A stretch of DNA of 64,000 nt from Nitrososphaerota archaeon (GCA_027339745.1 DAHWNW010000001.1:1-64000), one strand, 5' to 3'. Counted from the first letter of the stretch, positions 9,501 through 17,267 are shown. A program made the numbers and translations. Notes: generated by a model not told the origin, from the letters alone.

Positions 9501-10093
9501 TGAACAGGGGGGCGGACAGGCAGTACACCGAGATGTACCTGAGCTACAAGAACCTCTCCGTCAGGCACAACGAGCTGGAGGGGGAGCGGAACTCGATCAT
9601 TACATTCATCGAGAGCGTGGAGGCCGAGAAGAGGAAGGTGTTCGTGTCCGCCTTCGACAGGGTCGGGAACGAGTTCAGCTCCATCTTCGCCAAGCTGACA
9701 GGGGGGACGGCCCAGCTCGACCTCGAAAAGCCTGACGAGATATTCGCCGGGGGGATATTCATGCGCGCCGACTTCGGGAACGGGCTCCGCGAGTCGTCCC
9801 AGCACAGCGGAGGGCAGAGGGCTGTGACGGGAGTGTCCCTGATACTCGCGATGCAGGCCGTCCAGACGCACCCGTTCTACCTCTTCGACGAGATTGACGC
9901 GCCGCTGGACGCGGTCAACTCGAGCAGCCTGGCGAAGTTCCTGAAGGAGAAGTCCGCCGAGGCCCAGATAATCGCCATCACGCTCAGAGACGTCTTCGTG
10001 GCGGAGAGCGACATGACCTACGGGGTCTACTCAGCGGGTGGGGTCTCGAGGGTGGTCCACTACAAGCCCGCCGAGGTGCCGAGGAGTGCCTAG
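6533..10093 (+). CDS. smc: Chromosome segregation ATPase SMC
   Basis: SMC forms the long arms of the condensin ring that organises the chromosome. The frame is open from 6344, but the conserved N-terminus begins at GTG 6533 (VTYIRRLEMRGFK), giving 1186 residues, the usual SMC length. The Walker A motif GPNGSGKS is at residues 33-40. Long coiled coils flank a hinge at about 530-690. The ABC signature HSGGQR (about 1090) and Walker B YLFDEIDAPLD (about 1115) close the C-terminal head. A TATA-like element (cttatatcc, 6485-6492) lies 42 bases upstream. The next two genes, scpA and scpB, overlap head to tail, so the entire condensin is one operon. Confidence 0.97.
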   Translation: MTYIRRLEMRGFKSSGPRTVVVNFERGFTVITGPNGSGKSNLADAIAFTIGENSPKALRAANGRLSGLIYDPRKEDSPGGGKPNACRVTLQFDNSDRAIPIDSDLVTLTRELREDGDNSYYLNGRKSTRSALTEIIDLAGLAPGGFNIVAQGAATRMADLTPEEKRKVIESVVGISKFDERKAEAQRQLSQADQRLEVAMARIGEMKSTLESLDSQRTEMVRYNLLESQINWLNAVITSKRVTDLKGRLADLRSQEQGLNAKLGDLGARLVELENRISQVESDKTKFIVEVIQGGGASHVELQFQLAELRNELETLESDFKTAEGNVAELEGETVPQLKQVVSEKQKETNAASSTVRQLTADIEKLDAKHAELAQRLKEFFRAGEELRGTIEKKGKLTAKVQVKLADLVQRQTQVELAINAASASLGVERKRLDELKLRVDGYSEVLGKLEASTKQLFGLYDTSTKELSTLDESLSGAERTREALMASIQGASKILEKASAEMSKEEAFRHLSESLAGERSGQRKLQDFCDQGGVPGYVGRLGQVVKYPQQYSKAVNAVIGKWLGAFIVQDLKSMTHLIKAAKSLKAKSFSVIPLSEVESCKASEVERSAGVIGLLSGVIKCEEEFEGLVNFLAGDSVLVETEAIGYIMASEGIRAVTEAGETFEPGGRAFSYGYQELVVNLMEGLENIEGMSEVEDAVGALKGAIDRRRSQLSSLESGSRSMMKERIKKIVTTTSLKAEATTITRMAKRYSSIFKTMNAEYQKQASVVARLEEKLRVNVERKESVAKGIASLQQVVADSQALGLEGHLAELDATKKSVSDEIDAIRNRIQDISLTLTREKANLENVLLRALEENQLDLANATEDLQSNKQFVREAPRRIRELAEQKKSYEDQISKLMESSKRSQPVLDEFDAKGKRLKEERDSVSRSVSAHQKDLFAIAGQASTTQERIEEALGSLRMLGYSEELEYFESCESLLADLQQEYQAASGSVNRGADRQYTEMYLSYKNLSVRHNELEGERNSIITFIESVEAEKRKVFVSAFDRVGNEFSSIFAKLTGGTAQLDLEKPDEIFAGGIFMRADFGNGLRESSQHSGGQRAVTGVSLILAMQAVQTHPFYLFDEIDAPLDAVNSSSLAKFLKEKSAEAQIIAITLRDVFVAESDMTYGVYSAGGVSRVVHYKPAEVPRSA

Positions 10094-10748
10094 CTCCTCC
10101 GTCCTGGGGCGCCCGCCGCTCAACGTCCTCATCGACCCCTCCCTGGCAAAGCGCAAGAGCCCATGGGAGATCAACCTCTCCGAGCTCCTGGACATGTTCC
10201 TGAAGGCCATCTCCCAGACCGACCTCATCGACATGCGCGCGGCGGGGACCGCGGCCCTCTCCTCGGCTACGATCTACAGGCTCAAGGTGGAGACGCTGTT
10301 CCTGTTCGAGAAGCTCAGGATGCAGCACAGGCTGGTCGGCTCCTCGGAGCCTCCGCAGATCATAGTCATGCCCTTCAGATACGAAATCTACTCCACCAAC
10401 ATAGACGAGCTCTTCGACGAGCTCGGCCGCATCCTGCAGGACATAGTCGTCAGGGACGAGGGGGAAGAGCAGAACCCGCTCGCCATCGCCGACCTCCAGC
10501 CCCCGGACTTCGAGAACTACGTCGTTTCGCTGCAGGTCCTCCTGTCAGAGTTCAGGAAGATCCTCGTCGAGAGGCTGAGGGCGACCGGGAAGGCGCTCCT
10601 CTCGGAGCTCCTCAAGGGGCTCCCTCCACTCGACGCCGCCCGCGTCTTCATCCTCCTCCTGTTCGCGGCCAACGACGGCGAGGTGGTGATCAACCAGGAG
10701 GAGTCCGACCAGGACGCGCTGGTGGTGTCGGTGGGCCAGCTTGAGTAG
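10086..10748 (+). CDS. scpA: Condensin kleisin subunit ScpA
   Basis: ScpA is the kleisin that bridges the two SMC heads. The protein has the N-terminal helical segment of the family (SPWEINLSELLDMFLKAI), then an alpha-helical middle and a C-terminal winged-helix region (PLDAARVFILLLFAANDGEVVINQEE) that should contact the SMC head. The open frame begins at 10038, but the GTG at 10086 overlaps the smc stop by eight bases and begins just before the conserved region, giving 220 residues. It overlaps scpB by eight bases, which supports fixed stoichiometry through translational coupling. Confidence 0.9.
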   Translation: MPSSSVLGRPPLNVLIDPSLAKRKSPWEINLSELLDMFLKAISQTDLIDMRAAGTAALSSATIYRLKVETLFLFEKLRMQHRLVGSSEPPQIIVMPFRYEIYSTNIDELFDELGRILQDIVVRDEGEEQNPLAIADLQPPDFENYVVSLQVLLSEFRKILVERLRATGKALLSELLKGLPPLDAARVFILLLFAANDGEVVINQEESDQDALVVSVGQLE

Positions 10749-11283
10749 CGAAGACGCGGCCGGGGAGCACCCCAAGGAGATGGTCGCCAAGGTCGAGGCT
10801 GCCCTCTACGCGGCTGGGAGGCCCATATCGGTGGAGGACATCGCCCGGGTGGCCGGGACCGCGTCCGAGCGGAAGGCTGCTGCGATAGCCAGAGAGATAG
10901 CCAGGGCGGTCAACGGCGCGTTCCAGGCGGTGGAGGTGGTGGAGTATTCGGGGCCGAGGTTCGCCATGCAGCTGAAGGCGAAGTACACCCAGACCGCCAG
11001 GAAGTTCGCCACGCGGCCCCTCCTGTCCAAGGCCGCGCTCCGGACCCTGTCTTTCATCGCCTTCTTCCAGCCGATCACCTCGTCCGAGCTGGTCCTCAGG
11101 CGGAGCTCCACCGTCTACCAGCACCTGAAGGAGCTCGAGGGGGTCGGGTTCATCCTCGGGGAGAGGCAGGGGAGGAGCAAGGCGTACAAGACCACGGCCA
11201 GGTTCGCCGAGTACTTCGGACTGAGCAACGACGTCCCGACCATGAAGAGGCAGCTCGAGAGCCGGACCCTGACGCTGAGGTAG
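10741..11283 (+). CDS. scpB: Condensin accessory subunit ScpB
   Basis: ScpB is a dimer that binds ScpA and regulates the condensin ring. The 180-residue protein shows two winged-helix domains: the first from about residue 12 (MVAKVEAALYAAGRPISVEDIARVAG) and the second from about 95 (KAALRTLSFIAFFQPITSSEL, then VYQHLKELEGVGFI). The start is TTG within the end of scpA. Compared with bacterial ScpB, the C-terminal tail is short. The order smc-scpA-scpB with overlaps leaves little doubt about the role. Confidence 0.9.
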   Translation: MSSEDAAGEHPKEMVAKVEAALYAAGRPISVEDIARVAGTASERKAAAIAREIARAVNGAFQAVEVVEYSGPRFAMQLKAKYTQTARKFATRPLLSKAALRTLSFIAFFQPITSSELVLRRSSTVYQHLKELEGVGFILGERQGRSKAYKTTARFAEYFGLSNDVPTMKRQLESRTLTLR

Positions 11284-11356
11284 CCGCCCTCCGGTCCGGG
11301 CCGACCTGCTCCGATATGCTTAACATGAGGCCCGCGAGGGCGCCCATCAGGAAGCG

Positions 11357-11743
11357 ATGACGCGCCCCATCGAGAACCTCACCAAGCGGAAGTCGACCGG
11401 AGGCAGGTCAAGGCCCCACAGGGGGAGAAGGGCCTACGAAAAGGACGGGTACGCCATCGAGCCTCTGGTGGGCGAAGCATCGACGAGGGCGAGCCGGCGT
11501 CGCGGAGGGTCCATCTCCACCGGTGTGATATTCGCGGACAGCGCGAACGTCTCCGACAGCTCGGGGAAGTCGACGAAGTCCAAGATACTGAGGGTAAAGA
11601 AGAGCCCTGCCAACAGGGACTATGAGAGGCGGGGGGTGATCACCAGGGGCGCGGTCCTCGACACCGAGGCCGGCGAGGCCGTGGTCACGTCGCGCCCGAC
11701 AGCCGACGGTGTGGTGAACGCCGTCCTCCTGTCGAAGAAATGA
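11357..11743 (+). CDS. rps8e: Small-subunit ribosomal protein eS8
   Basis: This is the archaeal/eukaryotic S8e protein of the 30S subunit. The family hallmarks are present: the N-terminal KRKSTGGRSRPHRGRR basic segment, RRRGGSIST, the SPANRDYERRGVITRGAV core, and the C-terminal VTSRPTADGVVNAVLL. At 128 residues it has the expected length. A TATA-like element (atatgcttaac, about 11313-11323) precedes it by roughly 40 bases. Its stop overlaps the start of the SRP19 gene (ATGA at 11740-11743), so the two are translated together. Confidence 0.95.
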   Translation: MTRPIENLTKRKSTGGRSRPHRGRRAYEKDGYAIEPLVGEASTRASRRRGGSISTGVIFADSANVSDSSGKSTKSKILRVKKSPANRDYERRGVITRGAVLDTEAGEAVVTSRPTADGVVNAVLLSKK

Positions 11744-12066
11744 AAGAGTACGACCGCTACATATTCTGGCTGGAATACTTCGACTCTGAGCTCAAGCGAA
11801 AGGCGGGGCGCAGGGTCCCGCTGAGCTCGGCTACCAGGGCTCCGGTCCTCGTTGAGCTCGAAGAAGCGTGCAGGCGGCTCAACCTCCAGCCTCAGCCCCT
11901 GGCGGCGCGCTATCCTTCCAGGCCCGCCAGGGAGTCGGGGTACGTGTCGATCGTGAAGTCGGGGCCGAAGCAGGCGCTGCTGCTGAAGGTCGCGAAGGAG
12001 CTGGCGACAGTCAGAGGGATCGCCCAGAGGCGCCAGGGGCAGGCGCAGCAGCCCCGCAAAAAATAA
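11740..12066 (+). CDS. srp19: Signal recognition particle subunit SRP19
   Basis: SRP19 binds helices 6 and 8 of 7S RNA and prepares it for SRP54. The conserved RNA-binding core is visible: YIFWLEYFDSELKRKAGRRVPLS, then PVLVELEEACRRLNLQP and a basic tail ending PRKK. At 108 residues the length is normal. It overlaps the S8e gene by four bases. The SRP RNA gene itself was looked for in the window by its helix 8 sequence and not found. Confidence 0.92.
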   Translation: MKEYDRYIFWLEYFDSELKRKAGRRVPLSSATRAPVLVELEEACRRLNLQPQPLAARYPSRPARESGYVSIVKSGPKQALLLKVAKELATVRGIAQRRQGQAQQPRKK

Positions 12067-12112
12067 TCAGCCCCTCAACGTTTAAAGGCAAGAAGTCGGG
12101 CCTTCGCTTCAC

Positions 12113-12331
12113 TTGCATCAGGTGGGCACAGTCATCCATAGGGCCAAGAGTGGCAGGCTCGTCGTCCGCCTGACGAAGGAGGTCAGGCCGGGCGTTTTTC
12201 TGTTCGACGAAGGCAAGAGGAAGTTGGGGAGGATAGGCGAGCTGATCGGCCCCGTGAAGTCCCCCTACGCGTCGGTGGTCCCAGCCAGCAGCCGCGCGGG
12301 AAGGCCGGGGGAGCCGGCGTTCGCGGAGTGA
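12113..12331 (+). CDS. gar1: H/ACA RNP protein Gar1
   Basis: Gar1 is a component of the H/ACA ribonucleoprotein that guides rRNA pseudouridylation, where it binds Cbf5. The 72-residue protein has the small Gar1 beta-barrel: VGTVIHRAKSGRLVVR, then a loop with PGVFLFDEG and the signature IGELIGPVKSPYASV. Start is TTG, about 28 bases after a TATA-like element (gtttaaagg, 12079-12087), so it is probably leaderless. It precedes TFB by four bases, an arrangement also seen in other archaea, which supports both calls. Confidence 0.9.
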   Translation: MHQVGTVIHRAKSGRLVVRLTKEVRPGVFLFDEGKRKLGRIGELIGPVKSPYASVVPASSRAGRPGEPAFAE

Positions 12332-12335
12332 ACTC

Positions 12336-13283
12336 ATGAGCATCTGGGGCGCGAGCCGGGACGAGGGCTTCAGGAACTCCTGCCCTGTCTGCGGCAACAG
12401 GCTGATCGGCGACTCAGAGAAGGGGGAGCAGGTCTGTCCGACCTGCGGTTATGTCACCCTGGCTCCGGCCGACTCCGGCCCAGAATGGAAGGCCATGGAC
12501 CTGGAGGACAAGAACAAGCGGGTGAGGGTGGGCGCCCCGACGACCCTGGCGCTCCACGACTTCGGGCTCACCACCGAGATCGGGAGGACCATGCGCGACT
12601 CCCACGGCAAGTACCTCGACCCGACCATGAGGGCGACCGTGGAGAAGATGAGGAAGTGGCAGAGCAGGTCCAGGACGATAAACAGCGAGGAGAGGGGGCT
12701 CTCGAACGTCCTTTCGAAGATCAGCGAGCTCTGCGACGCGCTGAACCTGCCGGACAACGTTGCCGAGACGGCGGCCCAGATCTACCGGACCTCGGCCAAG
12801 AAGAAGGTGGCCAAGAGCAAGTCGATACTCGGGATGACGGCGGCGACGGTGTACCTGGCGTGCAGGAAGTGCGGGGTGTCGCGCACCCTCAAGGAGGTGG
12901 CCAGGGCCTCGGGGATGGAGAAGGGGAGCGTCGCGCGCTACTTCCGCCTGGTCCTGAAGGAGGTCGAGAAGGAGTACGTCCCTCCGCCGTCGGTTGAGAA
13001 GTACATCTCAAAGTTAGTCAACATCGCCAAGATCGACGCAAGGGTCGAGCGCCTGGCGCTGACACTGTCCCGCAAGACGAGCGACTCGCGGATCTCCAGC
13101 GGCAAGGCCCCTGCGGGGCTCGCGGCCGCTTACGTCTACCTGTCCTCGGTCATGGTGGGGGAGCACCTGCCGCAGAGGGAGGTGGCTGAGTTCGCCGAGG
13201 TGACAGAGGTGACCGTCAGGAACCGGTGCAGGGAGATACTCGACAACTACGTGATAAGACAGGAGTTCATGCAGTCAAAATGA
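12336..13283 (+). CDS. tfb: Transcription initiation factor TFB
   Basis: TFB, the homologue of TFIIB, bridges TBP on the promoter and RNA polymerase. The N-terminal zinc ribbon has Cys16, Cys19, Cys34 and Cys37 (CPVC and CPTC). The B-reader/linker follows, then two cyclin-fold repeats (about 110-205 and 206-305); the second includes the helix-turn-helix that reads the BRE (PQREVAEFAEVTEVTVRN). At 315 residues the protein is full length. Its stop overlaps the start of a TFE-beta-like gene as ATGA, joining two initiation factors in one transcript. Confidence 0.96.
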   Translation: MSIWGASRDEGFRNSCPVCGNRLIGDSEKGEQVCPTCGYVTLAPADSGPEWKAMDLEDKNKRVRVGAPTTLALHDFGLTTEIGRTMRDSHGKYLDPTMRATVEKMRKWQSRSRTINSEERGLSNVLSKISELCDALNLPDNVAETAAQIYRTSAKKKVAKSKSILGMTAATVYLACRKCGVSRTLKEVARASGMEKGSVARYFRLVLKEVEKEYVPPPSVEKYISKLVNIAKIDARVERLALTLSRKTSDSRISSGKAPAGLAAAYVYLSSVMVGEHLPQREVAEFAEVTEVTVRNRCREILDNYVIRQEFMQSK

Positions 13284-13774
13284 AACAGAAGAAGCAGACA
13301 GCCAAGGACAGCCCCAAGAGGCAGACAAGGGGTCGCCAGAAGAAGGAAGCGGAGCCAGAGAAGCCTGTGGAGAGGACCGAAGAGGAGCTGGTGGACCTCA
13401 CTTCCAGGGTCTACAAGCTCGTGGTGGAACGCGGGCGGGACGGCGTACTGCAGAGCGAGATATGGAAGGAGCTCGGCCTGACCAGCAGGGACGGGTCCAG
13501 GCTCGCCATAAGGCTCGAGAGGAGGGGGCTGATAGGGAGGGTGAAGGTCCTCGAAGACGGGCGCTGGACATATAAGTTGACCCCGCTTCGCTTCCCGACT
13601 GACATGGCCTCCATCGAGAAGGCGCCATGCATCGTCTGCCAGTACGAGCCGAAGTGCTCCGTCGAGGGGGAGGTCAGCCCGTACATCTGCCCCTGGATAG
13701 GGCCCTGGGTGATCCAGGAAGCCATGGCTTCGCGGACCGGGGCGCCGAGCGCCGAACCGGCCCCGGCCAGGTAG
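13280..13774 (+). CDS. TFE-beta-like transcription factor (RPC39/RPC34 family)
   Basis: TFE-beta pairs with TFE-alpha to help open promoters. After a lysine-rich N-terminus (1-30) comes one winged helix (about 36-100: ELVDLTSRVYKLVVERG, LQSEIWKELGLTSRDGSRLAIRLERRGLI). A C-terminal cysteine cluster follows, with Cys117, Cys120, Cys126 and Cys137 and a Trp next to the last Cys, as in the 4Fe-4S domain of TFE-beta/RPC39. The frame opens at 13226, but ATG 13280 overlaps the TFB stop (ATGA) and gives 164 residues. The winged helix plus cluster and the TFB neighbour make this the best call; a general Fe-S HTH regulator is the alternative. Confidence 0.78.
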   Translation: MKQKKQTAKDSPKRQTRGRQKKEAEPEKPVERTEEELVDLTSRVYKLVVERGRDGVLQSEIWKELGLTSRDGSRLAIRLERRGLIGRVKVLEDGRWTYKLTPLRFPTDMASIEKAPCIVCQYEPKCSVEGEVSPYICPWIGPWVIQEAMASRTGAPSAEPAPAR

Positions 13775-13783
13775 GCCCAGACC

Positions 13784-14191
13784 ATGACAGGGGTGGACAC
13801 GTCAGGGCTAGTGGACGCGGCCAGGAAGGCGCGCGAGCGCGCCTATTCGCCATACTCCGGGGTCAAGATAGGGGCAGCGGTCCTGACGGAGGGCGGGGCG
13901 GTCTACACGGGCGCGAACGTCGAGAACGCGTCCTATGGCCTCTCCTGCTGCGCCGAGAGGACGGCGATGTTCAAAGCCGTCTCGGAGGGGGCGAGGAAGA
14001 TCCTGGCCATCGCCGTGGTCGGCAAGTCCGAGCAGTTCACCAGGCCCTGCGGCGCATGCAGGCAGGTCATGGTCGAGTTCAACCCTGAGATGGCGGTGAT
14101 GATGCGCGGGGTCGACGGCTTCTCCGCAGACGCGACCGCCAAATCCCTCCTCCCGGCAGCGTTCAACCCCCCAGAGCTCTCGAAGAGATGA
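13784..14191 (+). CDS. cdd: Cytidine deaminase
   Basis: This enzyme converts cytidine and deoxycytidine to uridine and deoxyuridine for pyrimidine salvage. The zinc and catalytic motifs are intact: Cys56-Ala-Glu58 in CCAERTAMFKA and Cys89/Cys92 in PCGACRQ. The substrate-binding GANVENASYG lies just before. At 135 residues it is the homotetrameric short form. Its stop overlaps the start of rlmE (ATGA, 14188-14191), a coupling without an obvious metabolic reason. Confidence 0.95.
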   Translation: MTGVDTSGLVDAARKARERAYSPYSGVKIGAAVLTEGGAVYTGANVENASYGLSCCAERTAMFKAVSEGARKILAIAVVGKSEQFTRPCGACRQVMVEFNPEMAVMMRGVDGFSADATAKSLLPAAFNPPELSKR

Positions 14192-14784
14192 GGCTGAACG
14201 AGGCGCGCCGGGACCTCTACCGGCGCCTTGCCAGGGAACAGGGGTACAAGAGCAGGGCCGCCTTCAAGCTGATCGAAGCCAACGAGCGCTACGGGTTCAT
14301 CCGGCTCGGGGACAGGGTCGCCGACTTCGGCGCAGCCCCGGGGGGGTGGCTCCAGGTGGCGTCCTTCCTCGTCGGGGAGGACGGGCTAGTGGTGGGGGTG
14401 GACTTGGACCCGATCCGGCTGAAGGAGAAGAACGTCGTGGCCATCAAGATGGACGTGCACGACCCCGCTGTGGCCGAGAAGGTGTCCCAGGCCCTGGGGG
14501 GGAAGGCAGACGTCGTCCTCTCCGACCTCGCCCCCTCGGTCACAGGGGTCTGGGAGCTGGACCAGACGAGGCAGATCGACATGACTCTGCGGGTCCTCGA
14601 GCTGTCCCGGACCCTCCTCAAGGGCGGAGGCCGCGTCTACTGCAAGCTCTTCGAGGGGGAGCGGTCACAGGAGGTCCGGGGAGAGTTCCGCAGGATGTTC
14701 AGGTCGGTCAGGGTGATCAAGCCCGCGGCCAGCAGGAACGCGGCCTCAGAGCTGTACTATCTGTGCGAAGGGCCGCAGGTGTGA
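14188..14784 (+). CDS. rlmE: FtsJ/RlmE-like RNA 2'-O-methyltransferase
   Basis: The protein should methylate a ribose in large-subunit rRNA (or tRNA) using S-adenosylmethionine. The methyltransferase fold is complete: SAM loop DFGAAPGGW (47-54), acidic VDLDP, and the K-D-K-E catalytic tetrad at Lys21 (YKSRAAFKL), Asp113 (SDLAP), Lys153 (YCKLF) and Glu188 (SELYYL). At 198 residues it has no extra TRAM or other domain. RlmE and archaeal homologues act on rRNA; a tRNA target cannot be excluded. Confidence 0.9.
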   Translation: MRLNEARRDLYRRLAREQGYKSRAAFKLIEANERYGFIRLGDRVADFGAAPGGWLQVASFLVGEDGLVVGVDLDPIRLKEKNVVAIKMDVHDPAVAEKVSQALGGKADVVLSDLAPSVTGVWELDQTRQIDMTLRVLELSRTLLKGGGRVYCKLFEGERSQEVRGEFRRMFRSVRVIKPAASRNAASELYYLCEGPQV

Positions 14785-14793
14785 CGCGGGTCC

Positions 14794-15939
14794 TCAGATG
14801 CCTGAGCGCGCCGCCGTCCTGACTGCCTCCACCACCTCAGCATAGCCTGCGTCCGTCTTCAGCCCTGTCTTCTCGAACGGCGTCCGCGCAACCCTGCGCC
14901 CGGACTGCGCAAGGGCCCTGTACACCCTGTCCTCGGGGGCAGACGCCACTTTCAGGGCGGAACAGACCCGCTCGAGGCTGAAGCTCCACGGGGGGAACCC
15001 GTCGACCCCGACCAGGGACCCGAGCATGGTCGCGGCCCTGGCAAGCCCCTTCTCCTGCGCCGCCCTGGCCGCCGCGCGCACGGTCTCCTCCTCGGTGACC
15101 TTCCCGACCCAGAGCGGCCCTGCCACCTTCGCCTTCTTCCCGCAGCGTGGGCACACGGGCGAGGGGACGACGCCGCTCGAAGCCTCGCCGCAGTGGTGGC
15201 ACCAGGAGACGCTGCCGACGCCCTTCAGCGCTGCGTCAGCTCTGGACGCCCCGGCCCTGACCCGGACGAAGACCCTCAGGTAGTGCCTCGTCGAGTGGGC
15301 TGCCACGGGCTCGGCCCCTATGTCCAGCATGGCGCCCAGCCTGGCCACAGCCCCCAGGAGCACCCTGATCCCGGTCTCGTGGTGGAAGTGGTTGTTGAGC
15401 GGGGAGCCGCCGTACCTCCTCCTGCAGGTCCCCTCCTGCACCCCGCAGAGCACAGCGGTGTCGGTGGCGGTGAGCGACAGCACCCCGCCGTCCGACGTCG
15501 CCGCCAGGGCGGCCTGGATGTGCCTGATCGGCGTTCCGAACGGGTCCACGTCGACGTAGTCGAACCTCTGGTCCCTCCCGAACCGCGAAGCCAGGAAAGC
15601 GTTGGTCTCCGAAAGCTCGAAGGAGCACCTCCCGGCGACCCTGTTCAGCCTGGCGGACCTCTCCCCAGCCCGGAGCGCGGGCTCGTTGAAGTCTACCAGG
15701 GTCACCGACGACACCCCTTCCACCTCTTTGGCCACCCGCACACCGCGCCCCCCCACCCCCGCCATGGAGTCGCAGAACGTGCGGCCTCCACCCACGGCAG
15801 CCAGGGCCACGGTGACGTCCCTGTTGAGGGCGGCCGCAGGGTTGAAGAAGACCGGCGAGGTGGGAGGCGGATCGACCGTGACGCTCGCCTGGGGGACGAG
15901 GAGGGTGGTCTTCCCCTCGCCGTGGCGGACGAACTTCAA
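14794..15939 (-). CDS. trm1: tRNA (guanine26-N2)-dimethyltransferase Trm1
   Basis: Trm1 makes N2,N2-dimethylguanosine at position 26 of tRNAs. The frame is open far upstream, but the likely start is TTG at 15939, giving 381 residues. A TATA-like element (gttaaac, 15962-15969) lies 26 bases before it. Motifs are the N-terminal FFNPAAALNRD, SAM-binding FCDSMAGVGGRGVR, the catalytic VDVDPFGTP and LTATDTAVLCG. A C-terminal zinc ribbon carries two pairs, CHHC and CPRC. The gene is transcribed away from THEP1 across an 81-base gap. Confidence 0.93.
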   Translation of the reverse strand: MKFVRHGEGKTTLLVPQASVTVDPPPTSPVFFNPAAALNRDVTVALAAVGGGRTFCDSMAGVGGRGVRVAKEVEGVSSVTLVDFNEPALRAGERSARLNRVAGRCSFELSETNAFLASRFGRDQRFDYVDVDPFGTPIRHIQAALAATSDGGVLSLTATDTAVLCGVQEGTCRRRYGGSPLNNHFHHETGIRVLLGAVARLGAMLDIGAEPVAAHSTRHYLRVFVRVRAGASRADAALKGVGSVSWCHHCGEASSGVVPSPVCPRCGKKAKVAGPLWVGKVTEEETVRAAARAAQEKGLARAATMLGSLVGVDGFPPWSFSLERVCSALKVASAPEDRVYRALAQSGRRVARTPFEKTGLKTDAGYAEVVEAVRTAARSGI

Positions 15940-16020
15940 CGGGCCGGGCGCGCCGCGCCAGGTGTTAAACGATTCCCGCAGGCTGCTAACTTCATGTAGC
16001 CCGGCGAGGGAGGACGGGGG

Positions 16021-16569
16021 TTGTCGAGGATCTACCTGGTGACCGGCCCGCCGGGGGTGGGCAAGTCCACCCTCGTCTCCAAGGTCGTCCGGAGGCTGAA
16101 GAGCGCCGGGGTGATAGTGGGAGGGTGCACCACCTCGGAGGTCAGGTCGGGGGGCGCCAGGACGGGGTTCGGGGTGACCGACCTCACCAGCGGGAGGACG
16201 GGGGTGCTCGCGTCTGTGGAGTCGAGGTTCGGCCCCAAGGTCGGGAGATACAGGGTCAACCTTTCCGACCTGGCGTCCGTGGGGGCGGCGGGGCTCGAAG
16301 CGGCAGCGGCGGACTCGGAGCTTGTCGTGATCGACGAGGTCGGCCCCATGGAGCTCGTCAGCCCGGACTTCCGGAGGGCCGTCAGGAAGTGCGTCGCCTC
16401 GGGGAAGCCGATCCTCGCGGTGACCCACGAGAGGCTCGAGGACGACCTGCTCAACGAGCTGAGGGGGGCCGCCGAGCAGATCTTCGCGCTCACCGTCGAG
16501 AACAGGGACGACGCCACGGACAGCCTCGCTGCAGTCCTCTTGGCGGCGGCAGGGGGGCCAAAGGTCTGA
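16021..16569 (+). CDS. THEP1-type nucleoside-triphosphatase
   Basis: This 182-residue P-loop enzyme belongs to the THEP1 family (cancer-related NTPase/NTPase_1), which hydrolyses ATP, GTP and other NTPs; the cellular role is not settled. Walker A GPPGVGKS is at residues 9-16, Walker B is VVIDEVGPMEL and there is the conserved TCGFY-equivalent segment GGCTTSEVRSGGARTGF. Start is TTG. Its stop overlaps the probable start of RNase HII as CTGA, so the two are probably expressed together. Confidence 0.9.
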   Translation: MSRIYLVTGPPGVGKSTLVSKVVRRLKSAGVIVGGCTTSEVRSGGARTGFGVTDLTSGRTGVLASVESRFGPKVGRYRVNLSDLASVGAAGLEAAAADSELVVIDEVGPMELVSPDFRRAVRKCVASGKPILAVTHERLEDDLLNELRGAAEQIFALTVENRDDATDSLAAVLLAAAGGPKV

Positions 16570-17267
16570 CCGGGCCGCGGGCGATTGGCGGCGTCGACGA
16601 GGCTGGGAGAGGGTGCCTCCTGGGTCCCTTGGTCGTCGCTGGTGTGTCCGCGTCCCCGCGCGGGGCGAGGCGGCTGAAGGAGCTGGGGGTGAAGGACTCG
16701 AAGAAGCTGTCCCCGAAGAGGCGCGAGTCCCTCTACCCGGAGATACTCAAGGCGGCCGAAAGGGTCCGCTGGACGAGCATACCTCCGAGAGAGATCGACG
16801 CCGTCGTGCTCCGCGGAGAGCGGCTTAGGAAGCTCAACTACCTGGAGGCGGTCTACTTCGCCAGGGTGGTCGACCAGCTGGGGGCGGGGAACGTGACCGT
16901 GGACGCGTCAGACGTCCTCCCGGAGAGGTTCGCCAGAGACATATCGAGCAACCTCGTGTCCAAGTGCAGGGTGAAGGCGCTGCACAAGGCGGACAGGGAC
17001 TTCGTGGTCGTCTCGGCCGCCTCCGTGGTGGCCAAGGTGCAGAGGGACAGGGAGGTCGCCCTGCTCAGGGAGGCTCACGGAGATTTCGGCTCCGGGTACC
17101 CATCTGACCCTCAGACGGAGGCCTTCTTCGTCGAGAAGATCAGGAGAGGTGAGCCGCTCCCTGAGTTCGTAAGGAAGAGCTGGAAGACTTGGTCCAGGTA
17201 CGGCGCTCCTGCGACCGCGGTTTCGCTCCCCAACGCGGGGGGCGCTCGGGATTCAGCGTCACGGTAG
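16566..17267 (+). CDS. rnhB: Ribonuclease HII, non-ATG start
   Basis: RNase HII cuts the RNA strand of RNA-DNA hybrids and removes misincorporated ribonucleotides. The conserved core is complete: GGVDEAGRGCLLGPLVVA with the first Asp and Glu, VKDSKKLSPKRRE, VTVDASD, and ADRDFVVVSAASVVAKVQRD. The frame is open from 16125, but family members begin only a few residues before VDEAGRG. No ATG, GTG or TTG is present there: the options are CTG 16566, which overlaps the upstream stop as CTGA and gives 233 residues, or ATT 16584. The first is chosen because it mimics the ATGA couplings elsewhere in the window. Confidence 0.88.
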   Translation: MTGPRAIGGVDEAGRGCLLGPLVVAGVSASPRGARRLKELGVKDSKKLSPKRRESLYPEILKAAERVRWTSIPPREIDAVVLRGERLRKLNYLEAVYFARVVDQLGAGNVTVDASDVLPERFARDISSNLVSKCRVKALHKADRDFVVVSAASVVAKVQRDREVALLREAHGDFGSGYPSDPQTEAFFVEKIRRGEPLPEFVRKSWKTWSRYGAPATAVSLPNAGGARDSASR

